Source of the DNA: a bacterium
Lineage (GTDB): Bacteria; SAR324; XYD2-FULL-50-16
NCBI GenBank assembly: GCA_018829445.1
Contig: JAHJTV010000063.1
Coordinates: 124,001 to 188,000, forward strand
Reading direction: 5' to 3'
DNA: 64,000 bases
The notes under the pieces were generated by a model that was not told the origin of the DNA, did no database searches, and saw only the letters and a list, made by a program, of their open reading frames with translations. Position numbers and translations under genes: made by a program. Each line of letters starts with the position of its first letter. Position 1 is the first letter of the stretch. Positions 25,013-33,975 of the stretch are shown piece by piece.

Positions 25013-27847
25013 ATGAGTATTTTGGCGGCAATCTTTAATAAATTCGCATCATCTAGTGATCAAACAAAACTGAATATTGGCTGTTTATCAATGCAATTCG
25101 ACCAATTTAAAAAAACTCTCTATCAGATCTCCAACGCCGTTAGTACAACTGACGATCTTGTCGATCTCTATCGGAAAATCCACCTGTCGTTAAGCAACAT
25201 CATCGATGTTACTAATTTTTACATCGCTCTATACGATTCCAGGGAGGAGATGATCTATTTCCCCTATTATGTCGATGAACGATCCCAACAGAAAACAGGG
25301 TACAAGTACCCGTTAAAAAGCGGTCGTGGCTCATTAACGTCGTGGGTAATCCAGAAAGGGGAGGCGGATATTTTCAGAAGAAGGGATGTTCTAGCATTAT
25401 GTAAGGAGCTGGATGTTGAACCTTCGGGTCCTGTCAGTGAAATCTGGCTGGGAGTGCCGCTGGTTGTAAAAAAAGAGGTCATTGGAGTTGTGGCTGTTCA
25501 GAGTTATACGGATCCCGATTGTTACGATGAGAATGATCTTAAGCTTTTGAGCTCTATTTCGGACCAGATCGCAATTGCCATTGACAGGAAAAAAAATCAG
25601 ACCCAATACAAAAACCTTGTTGAAAACATAAAGGACGTTATTTATATAACAAACTCATCAGGGAAAATGACCTATGTTAGCCCGGCAACATTGTTGGTGA
25701 CCGGATATTCGCCATCCGAGCTGAAGGATACCTGTCGCTGGCAATCGGGTAAATCTCAAACGAACCGGATCAATTTTTTTATCCATCCCGTTGATCAGAA
25801 AAAAGTTCATTCTCTTATCAAAGAGGCTGTCGATACCTTGACACCGTTTGAATACGAGTATCGAATCGTAAAGAAAGATGGCAGTGTTATCTGGGTTTTG
25901 GACAGGGGGCAGCCATTCAGGGATAACCTGGACAGGGTTTACCTGGAAGGAGTAATTACCGATATACAGGAGAGGAAAAGAGCGGAACGGATTAATGCCG
26001 CATTTTACAATATTTCCAATGCGGTTAATACTACATCCGATCTGGACGAACTTTACCTGTCCATCTATGAATCTCTAAAACCCATTATAAACATCGAGCA
26101 TTTTAGTATCGGCTTGTATGACCATCAGAGAGATACCATTACATTTACGTTTAGTTCCGCAACAAGAGAGATTGAACACCCCGGGGAGATTCTTCAGGCG
26201 AGCAGATCAACGTCACTAACGGCGGAGGTTATTCGTCAAAAGAAGCCGATTGTTTTTACCAGGGAAGAACAGTTGCAATTCGCCGCCAGTCAAGGTGGGA
26301 AGATCATAGGAACACCCTCGGAGTTCTGGTTGGGAGTGCCTTTGATTGTTGGAGGTAATATAATAGGTGCCATGCTCACCGAGACCCTGGACAATTCCAA
26401 AGCGTATTCCCGGGAAGATGTTGACTGTTTTATGTCTGTGTCGGATCAGGTGGCGTTCGCCATAGAGCGGAAACGGAATGAGGAGCAGATATTAACCCGG
26501 GAAAAGGTTATCACATCCCTTTACCGGATATCCAGTGCCATGCACACCACAACCAGTTTGCACCAGCTCTATCAATCCATTCACCGGATTCTGGAGGATA
26601 TCATTGATGTACAAAACTTTTCCATCGCCCTGTACGATGAAGAGAAAGATACTTTATACTTCCAGTACTCTTCCGATAAGGTGGATAAAAATATTTTTGT
26701 CCCCATTAAGAATGCCAGCCACAGCGGATCGCTGACATATAAGGTGATTAACGAAGAAAAATCGATTTTGATAAATAAATCAAACAAAGAGGAACGTCTG
26801 GGAAAATATGCCAGGAATTTAATAGGTGAAAAATCCACCCAATGCTGGTTAGGGGTTCCATTAAGAGGTAAAAGCAAAATCCTTGGAGCAATAGTCAATC
26901 AGAGTTATACCGATCTTTATTGTTACAATGAAAAGCACATCACCCTGCTGGAAGCCGTTTCCGACCAAATCGCCTTTGCCATTGAGTATAAAAATGCTGA
27001 AACCGGCTTGGCGTATGCTCAAAAAGAGTTGGTGGAGAAAGCACACAAAGCGGGGATGGCAGATATTGCATCCGACACGATTCATAATCTGGGAGATATT
27101 ATGAACAGTGTCAGAATCTCAAATGAGTTGATCAGCGGTATTTTAAAAAATTCTCACATCGATCACTTTAACAAGGCCATGGATTTGCTTCAAGAGAAGA
27201 TGAATAATCTAAAGGAGTTTGTCTGTAATGATCCCAACGGTGAAAAATTGATGCAGTATATCATCACCATTGAACAGTCCCTGGCCTCTGAATTTCTGGA
27301 TATTTCCGGGCATACCGAGCGATTAACGGAAAAAGTTGCGCTTATGACCAACGCAATCCGCACGCAACAGAACTATGTCAATGAAGAATACGTTGAGGAA
27401 GATTGTTCAATCGAAGATATCATTAATAAGCTACTAACGATGCATGGGGATAACCTCAAAAACTCCGGTATCAAGGTCATTAAAAACTATGCCTATGTTC
27501 CCCAAATCCTGGTTCAGAAAACAAAGCTGGAGCATGTTATCATGAACCTCATCAGTAACGCCAAAGACTCCCTGAAAAACAACGGTGACAAGGAGAAAAC
27601 ACTGACAGTTGCCTTGGATCAGGATTCCGATAATGTCTATCTGCGTTTTCATGATAACGGAGAGGGAATAGCCAAAGAAAACCTGAACAGGATCTTTTCC
27701 CACGGATTTACAACCAAAGCCAGGGGACAGGGATTTGGTCTGCACAACGCTGCCAACTTCCTGTCTGAAATGAAAGGGAAAATATGGGCCGAAAGCGACG
27801 GCCCCGGTAAAGGAGCAACATTTGTGCTGCGATTTCAGAAGAGGTAA
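25013..27847 (+). CDS. GAF-PAS-GAF-GAF sensor histidine kinase (second of tandem pair)
   Basis: A 944-residue paralog of the upstream kinase with the same order GAF, PAS, GAF, GAF, DHp, ATPase. Matching landmarks are NVVSTT-like entry repeats (ISNAVSTTDDLVDLYRKIH, ISNAVNTTSDLDELYLSIY, ISSAMHTTTSLHQLYQSIH), PAS (YVSPATLLVTGYSPSEL), H-box SDTIHNLGDIMNSVRISN and ATPase motifs (MNLISNAKDSL, HDNGEGI, GQGFGLHNAANFL). It carries about 26 extra N-terminal residues before the first GAF; MQFDQFKKTLYQ is an alternative start. The pair clearly arose by whole-gene duplication after internal GAF triplication. Ligands and the response regulator are unknown. Confidence 0.88.
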   Translation: MSILAAIFNKFASSSDQTKLNIGCLSMQFDQFKKTLYQISNAVSTTDDLVDLYRKIHLSLSNIIDVTNFYIALYDSREEMIYFPYYVDERSQQKTGYKYPLKSGRGSLTSWVIQKGEADIFRRRDVLALCKELDVEPSGPVSEIWLGVPLVVKKEVIGVVAVQSYTDPDCYDENDLKLLSSISDQIAIAIDRKKNQTQYKNLVENIKDVIYITNSSGKMTYVSPATLLVTGYSPSELKDTCRWQSGKSQTNRINFFIHPVDQKKVHSLIKEAVDTLTPFEYEYRIVKKDGSVIWVLDRGQPFRDNLDRVYLEGVITDIQERKRAERINAAFYNISNAVNTTSDLDELYLSIYESLKPIINIEHFSIGLYDHQRDTITFTFSSATREIEHPGEILQASRSTSLTAEVIRQKKPIVFTREEQLQFAASQGGKIIGTPSEFWLGVPLIVGGNIIGAMLTETLDNSKAYSREDVDCFMSVSDQVAFAIERKRNEEQILTREKVITSLYRISSAMHTTTSLHQLYQSIHRILEDIIDVQNFSIALYDEEKDTLYFQYSSDKVDKNIFVPIKNASHSGSLTYKVINEEKSILINKSNKEERLGKYARNLIGEKSTQCWLGVPLRGKSKILGAIVNQSYTDLYCYNEKHITLLEAVSDQIAFAIEYKNAETGLAYAQKELVEKAHKAGMADIASDTIHNLGDIMNSVRISNELISGILKNSHIDHFNKAMDLLQEKMNNLKEFVCNDPNGEKLMQYIITIEQSLASEFLDISGHTERLTEKVALMTNAIRTQQNYVNEEYVEEDCSIEDIINKLLTMHGDNLKNSGIKVIKNYAYVPQILVQKTKLEHVIMNLISNAKDSLKNNGDKEKTLTVALDQDSDNVYLRFHDNGEGIAKENLNRIFSHGFTTKARGQGFGLHNAANFLSEMKGKIWAESDGPGKGATFVLRFQKR

Positions 27848-27895
27848 GCTGAAATAAGGGAGTACGTGCTTTGGTACGTATACCCGTATTTCAGC
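27848..27895 (+). terminator. long hairpin directly after the kinase pair
   Basis: GCTGAAATA and TATTTCAGC pair perfectly, extended after one mismatch by GGG/CCC, with an inner TACGT-containing palindrome. It starts at the first base after the stop codon. No U-run follows, so it may be an RNA-stabilising 3' end rather than a classic terminator. Confidence 0.45.
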
Positions 27896-27956
27896 GGTAC
27901 CGGTGTGGCAATTAGTGTGCTATGTGGCAGTATTGCCTGATTTTTCAAAAAAATAA

Positions 27957-29300
27957 ATGCCTAATCTTATGACTGATTTTAACTCACCAAGTCCCAATCG
28001 TTGCCTCTTGATCCTTCTGGATGGATTAGGAGATCGCTCATACGAAGAACTAAACTTCCAGACTCCGTTACAGGCGGCTCATACGCCTAATCTGGATCAA
28101 CTGGCAAAAACAGGTGCTAATGGGCTTTTCCACGCGACATTCTTGGGAGAGGCTCTGCCAAGTGAAAACGCTCATTTTGTCATGTTTGGATATGATTTGA
28201 GCGATTTTCCCGGACGAGGTGTTTTTGAGGCCTTGGGAGAAAATGTCCAGCTTGCGGCTGATGACACAGCTCTTTTAAGCCATTTTGTCTCGCTTGATAT
28301 TGCAGAGGATACATTCATACTCAAGGATGGGAAACCGGAATTGACCGCAAACGAGATCGCTTCGTTCTCCGGCGCGATTGCCGAATATACCGCTCAAAAA
28401 ATCCAAATCGAATTTATTCCCACCGGCGGCATCAGGGGAATTTTGAAGTTGCAGCATCAAACTTCGCCTGCCATTACCGACACCGATCCCTTTTTTGAGG
28501 AACAACCCTTGATAGAACCTCTTCCGTTGGAGGGATATGAGTCGCACCAGCCAACTGTTGCAACGGCCGCAGCCTTAAAAGAATACCTTGTCTGGTGCCA
28601 TCAGCAATTAATAAACCATCCATTAAATGATGTCCGCCGAAGACAGAACCGTTCGTTGATTAATGGGCTGGTCACCCAACGGGCCGGACAGTTAAAACCC
28701 ATTTTGCCATTCGGGCAGAAAAACGGAATCAGGGGTTTGAGCATTTCATCAGGTCCAATGTACCGGGGATTAGCCTCGTATGTAGGTCTGGACTTTTTGG
28801 AGGGACATAACAGCGATAATCCTGAAATCGATCTTAAACAGAGATTGGCAATGGCCGAGACAGTTTGGAATGAATATGACTTTATCCATATCCATTCCAA
28901 ATGGCCGGATAAGGCTGCCCACACCAAAAAACCGGGATTTAAAAAACAGGTTATCGAGGCCCTGGACAAGGCTGTTGGATCTTCTCTTGTGCCCTTTGTG
29001 CAGGACCCGAATACATTGATTGTCATCACAGCCGACCATTCAACTCCCAGTGGAGGCCCCCTGGTTCATTCGGGGGAGCCGGTTCCCGTTATTTTCCATG
29101 GCACAGGCATGAGGCGTGATCAGGTGTCGAGCTATGACGAAATAAATGCAGCTTCGGGATCACTGGGATTGATGCGGGGGAAGGAATTTATGTTAACGCT
29201 TTTAAACGCCATCAATCGTGCGAAGTTGCGGGGGATTATGCAAACACCCCATGATTGCCCCGTCTGGACAACTGACTATCAACCATTCCGACGACCTTAA
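27957..29300 (+). CDS. archaeal-type cofactor-independent phosphoglycerate mutase family protein
   Basis: A 447-residue metalloenzyme of the alkaline-phosphatase superfamily, closest by eye to archaeal-type 2,3-bisphosphoglycerate-independent phosphoglycerate mutase (ApgM). Metal and nucleophile motifs are in place: LLDGLGDRS near the N-terminus, the catalytic Ser in LPSENAHFVMFGYD, HIHSKWPDKAAH, and ADHSTPSGGPLVHSG near the C-terminus. It is slightly longer than typical archaeal ApgM. It could interconvert 3- and 2-phosphoglycerate or act on a related phosphoester. An NMN-adenylyltransferase-like gene follows 12 bases later, so the two are probably co-transcribed. No good ribosome site precedes the ATG; MTDFNSP four codons on is an alternative start. 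Confidence 0.8.
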   Translation: MPNLMTDFNSPSPNRCLLILLDGLGDRSYEELNFQTPLQAAHTPNLDQLAKTGANGLFHATFLGEALPSENAHFVMFGYDLSDFPGRGVFEALGENVQLAADDTALLSHFVSLDIAEDTFILKDGKPELTANEIASFSGAIAEYTAQKIQIEFIPTGGIRGILKLQHQTSPAITDTDPFFEEQPLIEPLPLEGYESHQPTVATAAALKEYLVWCHQQLINHPLNDVRRRQNRSLINGLVTQRAGQLKPILPFGQKNGIRGLSISSGPMYRGLASYVGLDFLEGHNSDNPEIDLKQRLAMAETVWNEYDFIHIHSKWPDKAAHTKKPGFKKQVIEALDKAVGSSLVPFVQDPNTLIVITADHSTPSGGPLVHSGEPVPVIFHGTGMRRDQVSSYDEINAASGSLGLMRGKEFMLTLLNAINRAKLRGIMQTPHDCPVWTTDYQPFRRP

Positions 29301-29312
29301 CCTGGAGGCCAT

Positions 29313-29891
29313 ATGACAACCAAGCGTTATAAAACCGGGGTTATCCACGGACGGTTCCAAGTGTTGCACAAAGATCATCTGAAATACCTGCAATCGGGAA
29401 TGGAGCTCTGCCAACACCTGGTTGTGGGAATCACTAACCCAGCTCCGGCCCAGTCAAAGCCGGAGAGTAGTGATGCAAATCGCGGGCAGGCTGCCGCCAA
29501 TCCGTTGACCTATTTCGAACGCTATACACTGTTACGCGCTACCTTAATTGATGCAGGTCTAACCTTTGATCAGTTCTCGGTGGTGCCCTTTCCCATTAAC
29601 TATCCGGAGCGCTATCAATACTACGTTCCCATGGATGCCACCTTTTTTCTAACCATCTATGACAACTGGGGGCGACAGAAACTGGACTACTTCAAGTCAC
29701 AGGGATTAACTGTTCATATCCTGCGTGATGTGACACCTGAGGAAAAAGGGATCAGTGCTTCGGCCGTCCGCTCCCTGATGATTGAAGATAAAAACTGGGA
29801 AGACTTCACTCCTAAGGCAGTGACAATCCTGCTAAAATCCTGGGATGTTCCTTCTCGATTAAAAACCTTAAAGAAGATGGAAGACAGCTGA
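29313..29891 (+). CDS. NadM-like nucleotidyltransferase (NMN adenylyltransferase family)
   Basis: A 192-residue nucleotidyltransferase of the NadM/NMNAT type, expected to join a mononucleotide such as NMN with ATP. The N-terminal motif is GVIHGRFQVLHKDHLKYL and the C-terminal ISxxxxR-type motif is GISASAVRSLM. In the usual (H/T)xGH signature the Gly is replaced by Asp here (HKDH) while both His residues remain, which could tune activity or substrate. GGAGG before the ATG is a strong ribosome site. Position after the ApgM-like gene suggests a shared operon. Cytidylyltransferase activity on another phosphate is an alternative. Confidence 0.78.
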   Translation: MTTKRYKTGVIHGRFQVLHKDHLKYLQSGMELCQHLVVGITNPAPAQSKPESSDANRGQAAANPLTYFERYTLLRATLIDAGLTFDQFSVVPFPINYPERYQYYVPMDATFFLTIYDNWGRQKLDYFKSQGLTVHILRDVTPEEKGISASAVRSLMIEDKNWEDFTPKAVTILLKSWDVPSRLKTLKKMEDS

Positions 29892-29931
29892 TCAACTGTT
29901 CAACTGTTCAACTGTTCAACTGATCAACCGT
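29892..29931. repeat. five tandem copies of an 8-bp unit
   Basis: TCAACTGT is repeated three times exactly, then TCAACTGA and TCAACCGT, starting one base after the upstream stop codon. This simple tandem repeat could vary in copy number by slippage. It is not a CRISPR array: there are no spacers. Confidence 0.9.
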
Positions 29932-29946
29932 TCCAATACTTTTTTG

Positions 29947-29977
29947 TTTCCCGGACAGGTAAGCTAAAACCGGGAAA
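29947..29977 (+). terminator. candidate 3' hairpin of the ApgM/NadM-like operon
   Basis: TTTCCCGG and CCGGGAAA are perfect eight-base arms with a 15-base loop, about 55 bases after the stop. The downstream tract (TATATT) is only partly U-rich. Confidence 0.4.
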
Positions 29978-30188
29978 TATATTCCTGCAATTTCTCCCTG
30001 GTTTCAACGGATTGCGTACCATCCATTTCTCATTTATTTTTGAAAAAATAAAGATTTGCTATAGATAAAATCAATAATAATGCAACGTTTTTTAGACATT
30101 ATCTATTTGCCCTTGGCGGGGATTGTTGAGACAATAAAAGCTTTTATATTCTATTTGAAGAGCACAACTGTCCTGCCAAAGAGTTTAA

Positions 30189-31004
30189 ATGTCCAAATTG
30201 CTTTCACAAGCTTTGTCTGCAGTTACCGGTGAATCCACTCCAACTATTGCAGTATCTGCAAAGTGGTATTCCTTTCCCGATCGTTTTGAGTGGCTTGCTT
30301 CACAGGGGTTTTCATTCGAATACACATCTGATCCTGAGCAGCTTTCGTTGATCGGGGATCACACCAGACCGTTTTTAGATAAAGGAATAGCGATCCGTCA
30401 TCACGGTTTTTTCCCCGGATTTGAGATTGGTGATAAGGACAGCAAACAAGCGGATACTGCCATGGATCTGCATTTTAAAACGTTGGATGCCATTCGGGGA
30501 ATCGGAGAACCCTTCATCACTCTTCATGTTGGTCTGACCAGGCGTGTCGAAATTGTACCTAATCGGGTATGTGATAATCTGGGACGTTTGGTGGATTATG
30601 CCAAAAACCTTGGCATCACCGTCAGTCTCGAAAACCTGAAGCAAGGCGTCACCAGCAATCCAAAAACGGTCAGGGAATGGGCTGACTGTACCGGAGCAAT
30701 GATCACGCTGGATATTGGACATGCCGTCAGTAGCGAACTGGTATCCAGTGGCGAAGAGACGGTACTCGGGATTATCGACCTCTTTGAAGACCGACTGGCT
30801 GAGGTTCACCTGTATGAGCGGGAAATTGATCGGCATTATGCACCCGAAAATATGGTGATTTTGGGTCCGATTATTGATCGTCTGCTTAAAGCCCGATGTC
30901 CATGGTGGACTATCGAACTGGATGATTATGAAGATATTTTAAAAACACGGCAGTTGATAGAGACCCATTTGCTGTCAAAACTTCCGGGTAGACTATTCAA
31001 TTGA
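30189..31004 (+). CDS. TIM-barrel sugar phosphate isomerase/epimerase-like protein (AP_endonuc_2 family)
   Basis: A 271-residue protein of the xylose-isomerase-like TIM-barrel family. Family landmarks with likely metal ligands are ITLHVGLT, VSLENLKQG (Glu), ITLDIGHAVS (Asp/His), EVHLYERE (His) and the late Glu in WTIELDDYE. Members include sugar isomerases, epimerases and inosose-cycle enzymes; the sequence does not choose among them. It begins about 300 bases after the ApgM/NadM-like pair and directly precedes a broken binding-protein gene, so a lost transport/catabolism cluster is possible. Confidence 0.75.
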   Translation: MSKLLSQALSAVTGESTPTIAVSAKWYSFPDRFEWLASQGFSFEYTSDPEQLSLIGDHTRPFLDKGIAIRHHGFFPGFEIGDKDSKQADTAMDLHFKTLDAIRGIGEPFITLHVGLTRRVEIVPNRVCDNLGRLVDYAKNLGITVSLENLKQGVTSNPKTVREWADCTGAMITLDIGHAVSSELVSSGEETVLGIIDLFEDRLAEVHLYEREIDRHYAPENMVILGPIIDRLLKARCPWWTIELDDYEDILKTRQLIETHLLSKLPGRLFN

Positions 31005-31020
31005 TGTTGATCCAAACCGA

Positions 31021-31511
31021 ATGGAGAAGAAGATAAAATTAAGGATTTCCATGCCTTTTATGATACTGGTTGTGCTGCTGTGGGCAGCGTTGTCGCCTGC
31101 AGCGTCATTCGCAGTGGAAGCGGATAGGGAAAAAGTACTGAGCCTGTATGTGGCATACGATGGGCCTGATGTTAATGCCAGGGAATTTGAAAAGGTTTCG
31201 GGGATCAAGGTTGAATACTTGACCGTGTCATCAGGAGAGGTGCTTGCCCGCCTGAGAGCTGAAAAATTAAATCCTCAAATCGATATCTGACTTGGTGGTG
31301 TATCTGATGCCTTTATTCGCGCCAGGGAGGAAAACCTGATTGCTGCCTACCAGTCTTCCAATCTTAAGAATGTTAAACCGATTTTTCGTAATGAGGAAGG
31401 CAATTGGACGGGAGTTTCGGTTGTTGTCGTCGGTTTTCTGGTAAACCTGGAACGACTGAAAAAAAAGGATTAAAGGTTCCCGATTCCTGGGCTGATCTTG
31501 CTGATCCATTT
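31021..31511 (+). pseudogene. broken extracytoplasmic binding protein (iron/AfuA-like SBP)
   Basis: The first 89 codons encode a signal peptide (ISMPFMILVVLLWAALSPAASFAVEA) and the start of a binding protein (VLSLYVAYDGPDVNAREFEKVSGIKVEYL). An in-frame TGA then falls where the family usually has Trp (DIW-GG). The reading resumes as LGGVSDAFIRAREENLIAAY and VSVVVVGFLVNLERLKK, then shifts frame in an A-run to GLKVPDSWADLADPFF. It stops abruptly where an ATPase fragment on the opposite strand begins. Nonsense, frameshift and truncation together mark it as a decaying gene. Confidence 0.85.
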
Positions 31512-31828
31512 TTTCGGGTACTGGAACCGCAAAGTGAAAAGCAGACATCCGCATTTTCCATCAACCGATGTATTTCATCCAATAACTCCGGGACTTTTTG
31601 TATCTCATCGATAACGACATGTTTGATGGAAGGATTTGCCTGAATAATCTCCCTTAGTTCATTCGGGGCCTGCATAAATCTTCGATACTGGTCTGATTTC
31701 AGCAAATCGATCCAGTAAGAGTCCTTAAATAAAGACTTGAGCAAGGTCGTTTTTCCGGTTTGACGAGGTCCCCAAAGCAAAAAGGTTTCATCTTTCTCTT
31801 CTTCCAGATTTAGCTTTCGTTTGAACAT
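31505..31828 (-). pseudogene. AAA (AAA_14) ATPase N-terminal fragment
   Basis: The N-terminal half of an AAA_14/DUF4143 ATPase: Walker A (LLWGPRQTGKTTLL), Walker B (VVIDEIQKVPELLDEIH) and the sensor-like strand FSLCGSSTRK. After that the frame runs into the antisense of the broken binding protein, and the expected rest of the gene, including the DUF4143 domain, is missing. The junction is around 31505-31515. A separate DUF4143 fragment lies 1.2 kb away on the other strand. Confidence 0.82.
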
Positions 31829-32319
31829 AATGTCTAAAATGTCATGATAATTTGAAGTTCAATATCAAATATACCCACTTACTAATTCTCTGTAAAAGAA
31901 AATGCAAGTCTGGCAGCAGACCTAACTCCACCATCACTATTTTTCTAGCCGCATCAACTAGAGGACACCTGACGAAGTACATGCCCCCTAATTAATGCCA
32001 GACCTTTCTTGATATGCATTGCGAGGTTGGGATGATATCAAAAGTTGATGGTGGATTTGGGAGAATGTCCCCAAAACATCAGGTGTGAATAGCCATCACT
32101 ACACCGGGATGCCTTGAATAGAACAGAATTAGCGAAAAGTCGCTTACTGAAAGGTGAGAGTTTGAAGTATGAGGAAAACCAATTTCTGGAGTTTCGCATT
32201 GTATCAGCTGTCAATCGTAGCTTGAAGAGGAGCAGAAAACCGTCTCGCTATTCAATCGAAGCGGCAGCATAGACAGTCAACTCAAATAAGATTGTCGATT
32301 ACATCTTTCTTTCTTCGAC
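31829..32319. other. intergenic decay zone
   Basis: About 490 bases without a convincing gene between the ATPase fragment and a small outer-membrane protein. A short open stretch near 32150-32265 (LKYEENQFLEFRIVSAVNRS) has protein-like composition but matches nothing I recognise. Probably debris from rearrangement. Confidence 0.4.
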
Positions 32320-32904
32320 TTAAAATGCGACTCGTACTCCGATATCAGCGCTTGTTCCAGATCCATTAATGGTTCCGGAATTGTCACCATCTTTATAGTC
32401 GAAACTGGCGGAAACAGTATGAATTCCGAACCTCAAACCGAAAGTTTCGCCGCCCCAATCAATAAACAATCCACCGGAAGAAGTATTTGTCGACGCTTCA
32501 ATATCCAGATCTTCAGTTTTGTTTTTATAGGTGACATTCCCCGGCCCGTAACCTGCGTAAACTCCAGCTTGTAGATCACTTCCAGGTCCCATAAAAATCC
32601 AGATAACAGATAAATGAGCATTGTACATCAAAAGCTCAGTATCCTCATTCGAAGATTCGTTTTTATAGAATTTATGGGTTTTAATAGCTAATCCCCAAGA
32701 TTCTGACGGATACCATTCCAGAAACTCAGTTCCATAGAGTAAGCCGTCTATATCATTAAAATCCTCATCCTCAAAATTAAAATCACCCAAGCTGAATCCA
32801 AGCACAAAAGTGTTTTCGGCTTTCGCAGATATCGGGGTTGAAATGGCCATGAGAAGACATGTTAAAACCAAAACTGCTTTTATTAATAAAAATCGACCTG
32901 CCAT
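32320..32904 (-). CDS. small outer-membrane beta-barrel-like protein
   Basis: A 194-residue exported protein with a clear signal peptide (LLIKAVLVLTCLLMAISTPISAKAEN). It then shows alternating hydrophobic/polar strands (LQAGVYAGYGPGNVTYKN, GLFIDWGGETFGLRFGIHTVSASFDY) and ends in Phe (ADIGVRVAF). This is the pattern of a small OmpX/OmpW-like barrel or an outer-membrane surface protein, though no family signature is evident. It appears intact although it sits between broken genes. Confidence 0.65.
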   Translation of the reverse strand: MAGRFLLIKAVLVLTCLLMAISTPISAKAENTFVLGFSLGDFNFEDEDFNDIDGLLYGTEFLEWYPSESWGLAIKTHKFYKNESSNEDTELLMYNAHLSVIWIFMGPGSDLQAGVYAGYGPGNVTYKNKTEDLDIEASTNTSSGGLFIDWGGETFGLRFGIHTVSASFDYKDGDNSGTINGSGTSADIGVRVAF

Positions 32905-33005
32905 TGAGACTCCTGTTTATTACGTTTTGAAGACTTGGATGCTCTTTCTTATCTATTCAGGAAATGCAAAAGGTATGCATTCAAGAAGTTAAAATCCGGA
33001 GTTAA

Positions 33006-33563
33006 ATGGTTGCGCATTATCACGGACAGGTGTGGAACGCAGCGGAATTTGCTAGATCAATGGGCACTGCAGAAAACACAGCCCGCCGATACCTCGACAT
33101 CCTGGCCGGTGCCTATATGGTTAGAGTGCTTCCCCCCTGGTATCAGAATTTAAAAAAACGACAGGTCAAATCGCCAAAAATTTATGTGAGGGACAGTGGG
33201 GTATTTCACAGTCTACAACAGATTTCAGGCCTGTCAGAATTGCAGGGACACCCCAAAATTGGTGCGCCATGGGAAGGGTTCGCATTAGAACATGTTATTG
33301 AAACATTCCAAACAAGAGATTTTTACTTCTGGGCAACTCATGCCGGAACAGAGCTTGATCTCCTTATAATCTCCGGGGGCAAGCGTTATGGCTTTGAGTT
33401 TAAATATGCTGACGCGCCCGGGCCAACCCGCTCAATGAGTACTGCAATTAAAGATCTGGAGCTTGAACACCTCTGGGTTGTATACCCCGGTGATCAAAGA
33501 TATGCTTTAAACGAAAAAATCACAGTGATTCCCTTTGAGGAGATTTCTCGTTTAAAAGTATGA
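33006..33563 (+). pseudogene. DUF4143 C-terminal fragment of an AAA ATPase gene
   Basis: A 185-codon open frame that matches only the C-terminal half of AAA_14/DUF4143 ATPases. It has the winged-helix entry (HYHGQVWNAAEFARSMG, ENTARRYLDILAGAYMVRVLPPW) and the nuclease-like core (KSPKIYVRDSGVFHSLQQI, WEGFALEHVIETF, GTELDLLIISGGKRYGFEFKY). The ATPase domain is absent; a stop codon lies directly before the first ATG. It may be a remnant, either of the gene whose N-terminal part lies at 31.5-31.8 kb on the other strand or of a different copy. Expression as a truncated protein cannot be excluded. Confidence 0.75.
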
Positions 33564-33975
33564 TACTCCGCCATAAAGTAGAAAACGGGACAAATTGCAC
33601 CAACTTCCCATTTCAAACCACATAACCTCAATACCTGCCCTTTGAAAGCTATGTATTCTTGTCTGCTAGGCAAACACAGCTTCGGACGAAATGATATCGA
33701 AAAAAAAATCAGATTATCTGATGGTTTTTGTATACATAGTCAATAATGTCCCCAGTAATTCTACACGTGATAGAGCCGAGTGATCACAATGGGATGCGGG
33801 GAAAGTTGAAAACAGGGCTTCTTCTCGTTGACAGAATAGGTAATTTCCCTCAAACAAGAAGAAGTATTTTTCGGATGAGCCATCGGTTCGATTGAGGGGC
33901 CGTATAAAACTAAATGGTTGTATCTGCTGGGTCTGCTCAATCCAAACCAGGCAAAACATATTACAGGAAAAAAGA
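33564..33975. other. intergenic region upstream of sugar symporter
   Basis: About 410 bases with no supported gene. It follows the DUF4143 fragment and presumably carries the promoter of the symporter. No notable repeat seen. Confidence 0.45.

Noticed and set aside
29892-29931. Short tandem repeat as a CRISPR array
   Set aside because: Units are contiguous 8-mers with no spacers and no cas genes are in the window.
31288-31290. TGA as a possible selenocysteine codon
   Set aside because: The aligned residue is Trp in the family pattern, a frameshift and truncation follow, and no convincing hairpin lies just downstream.
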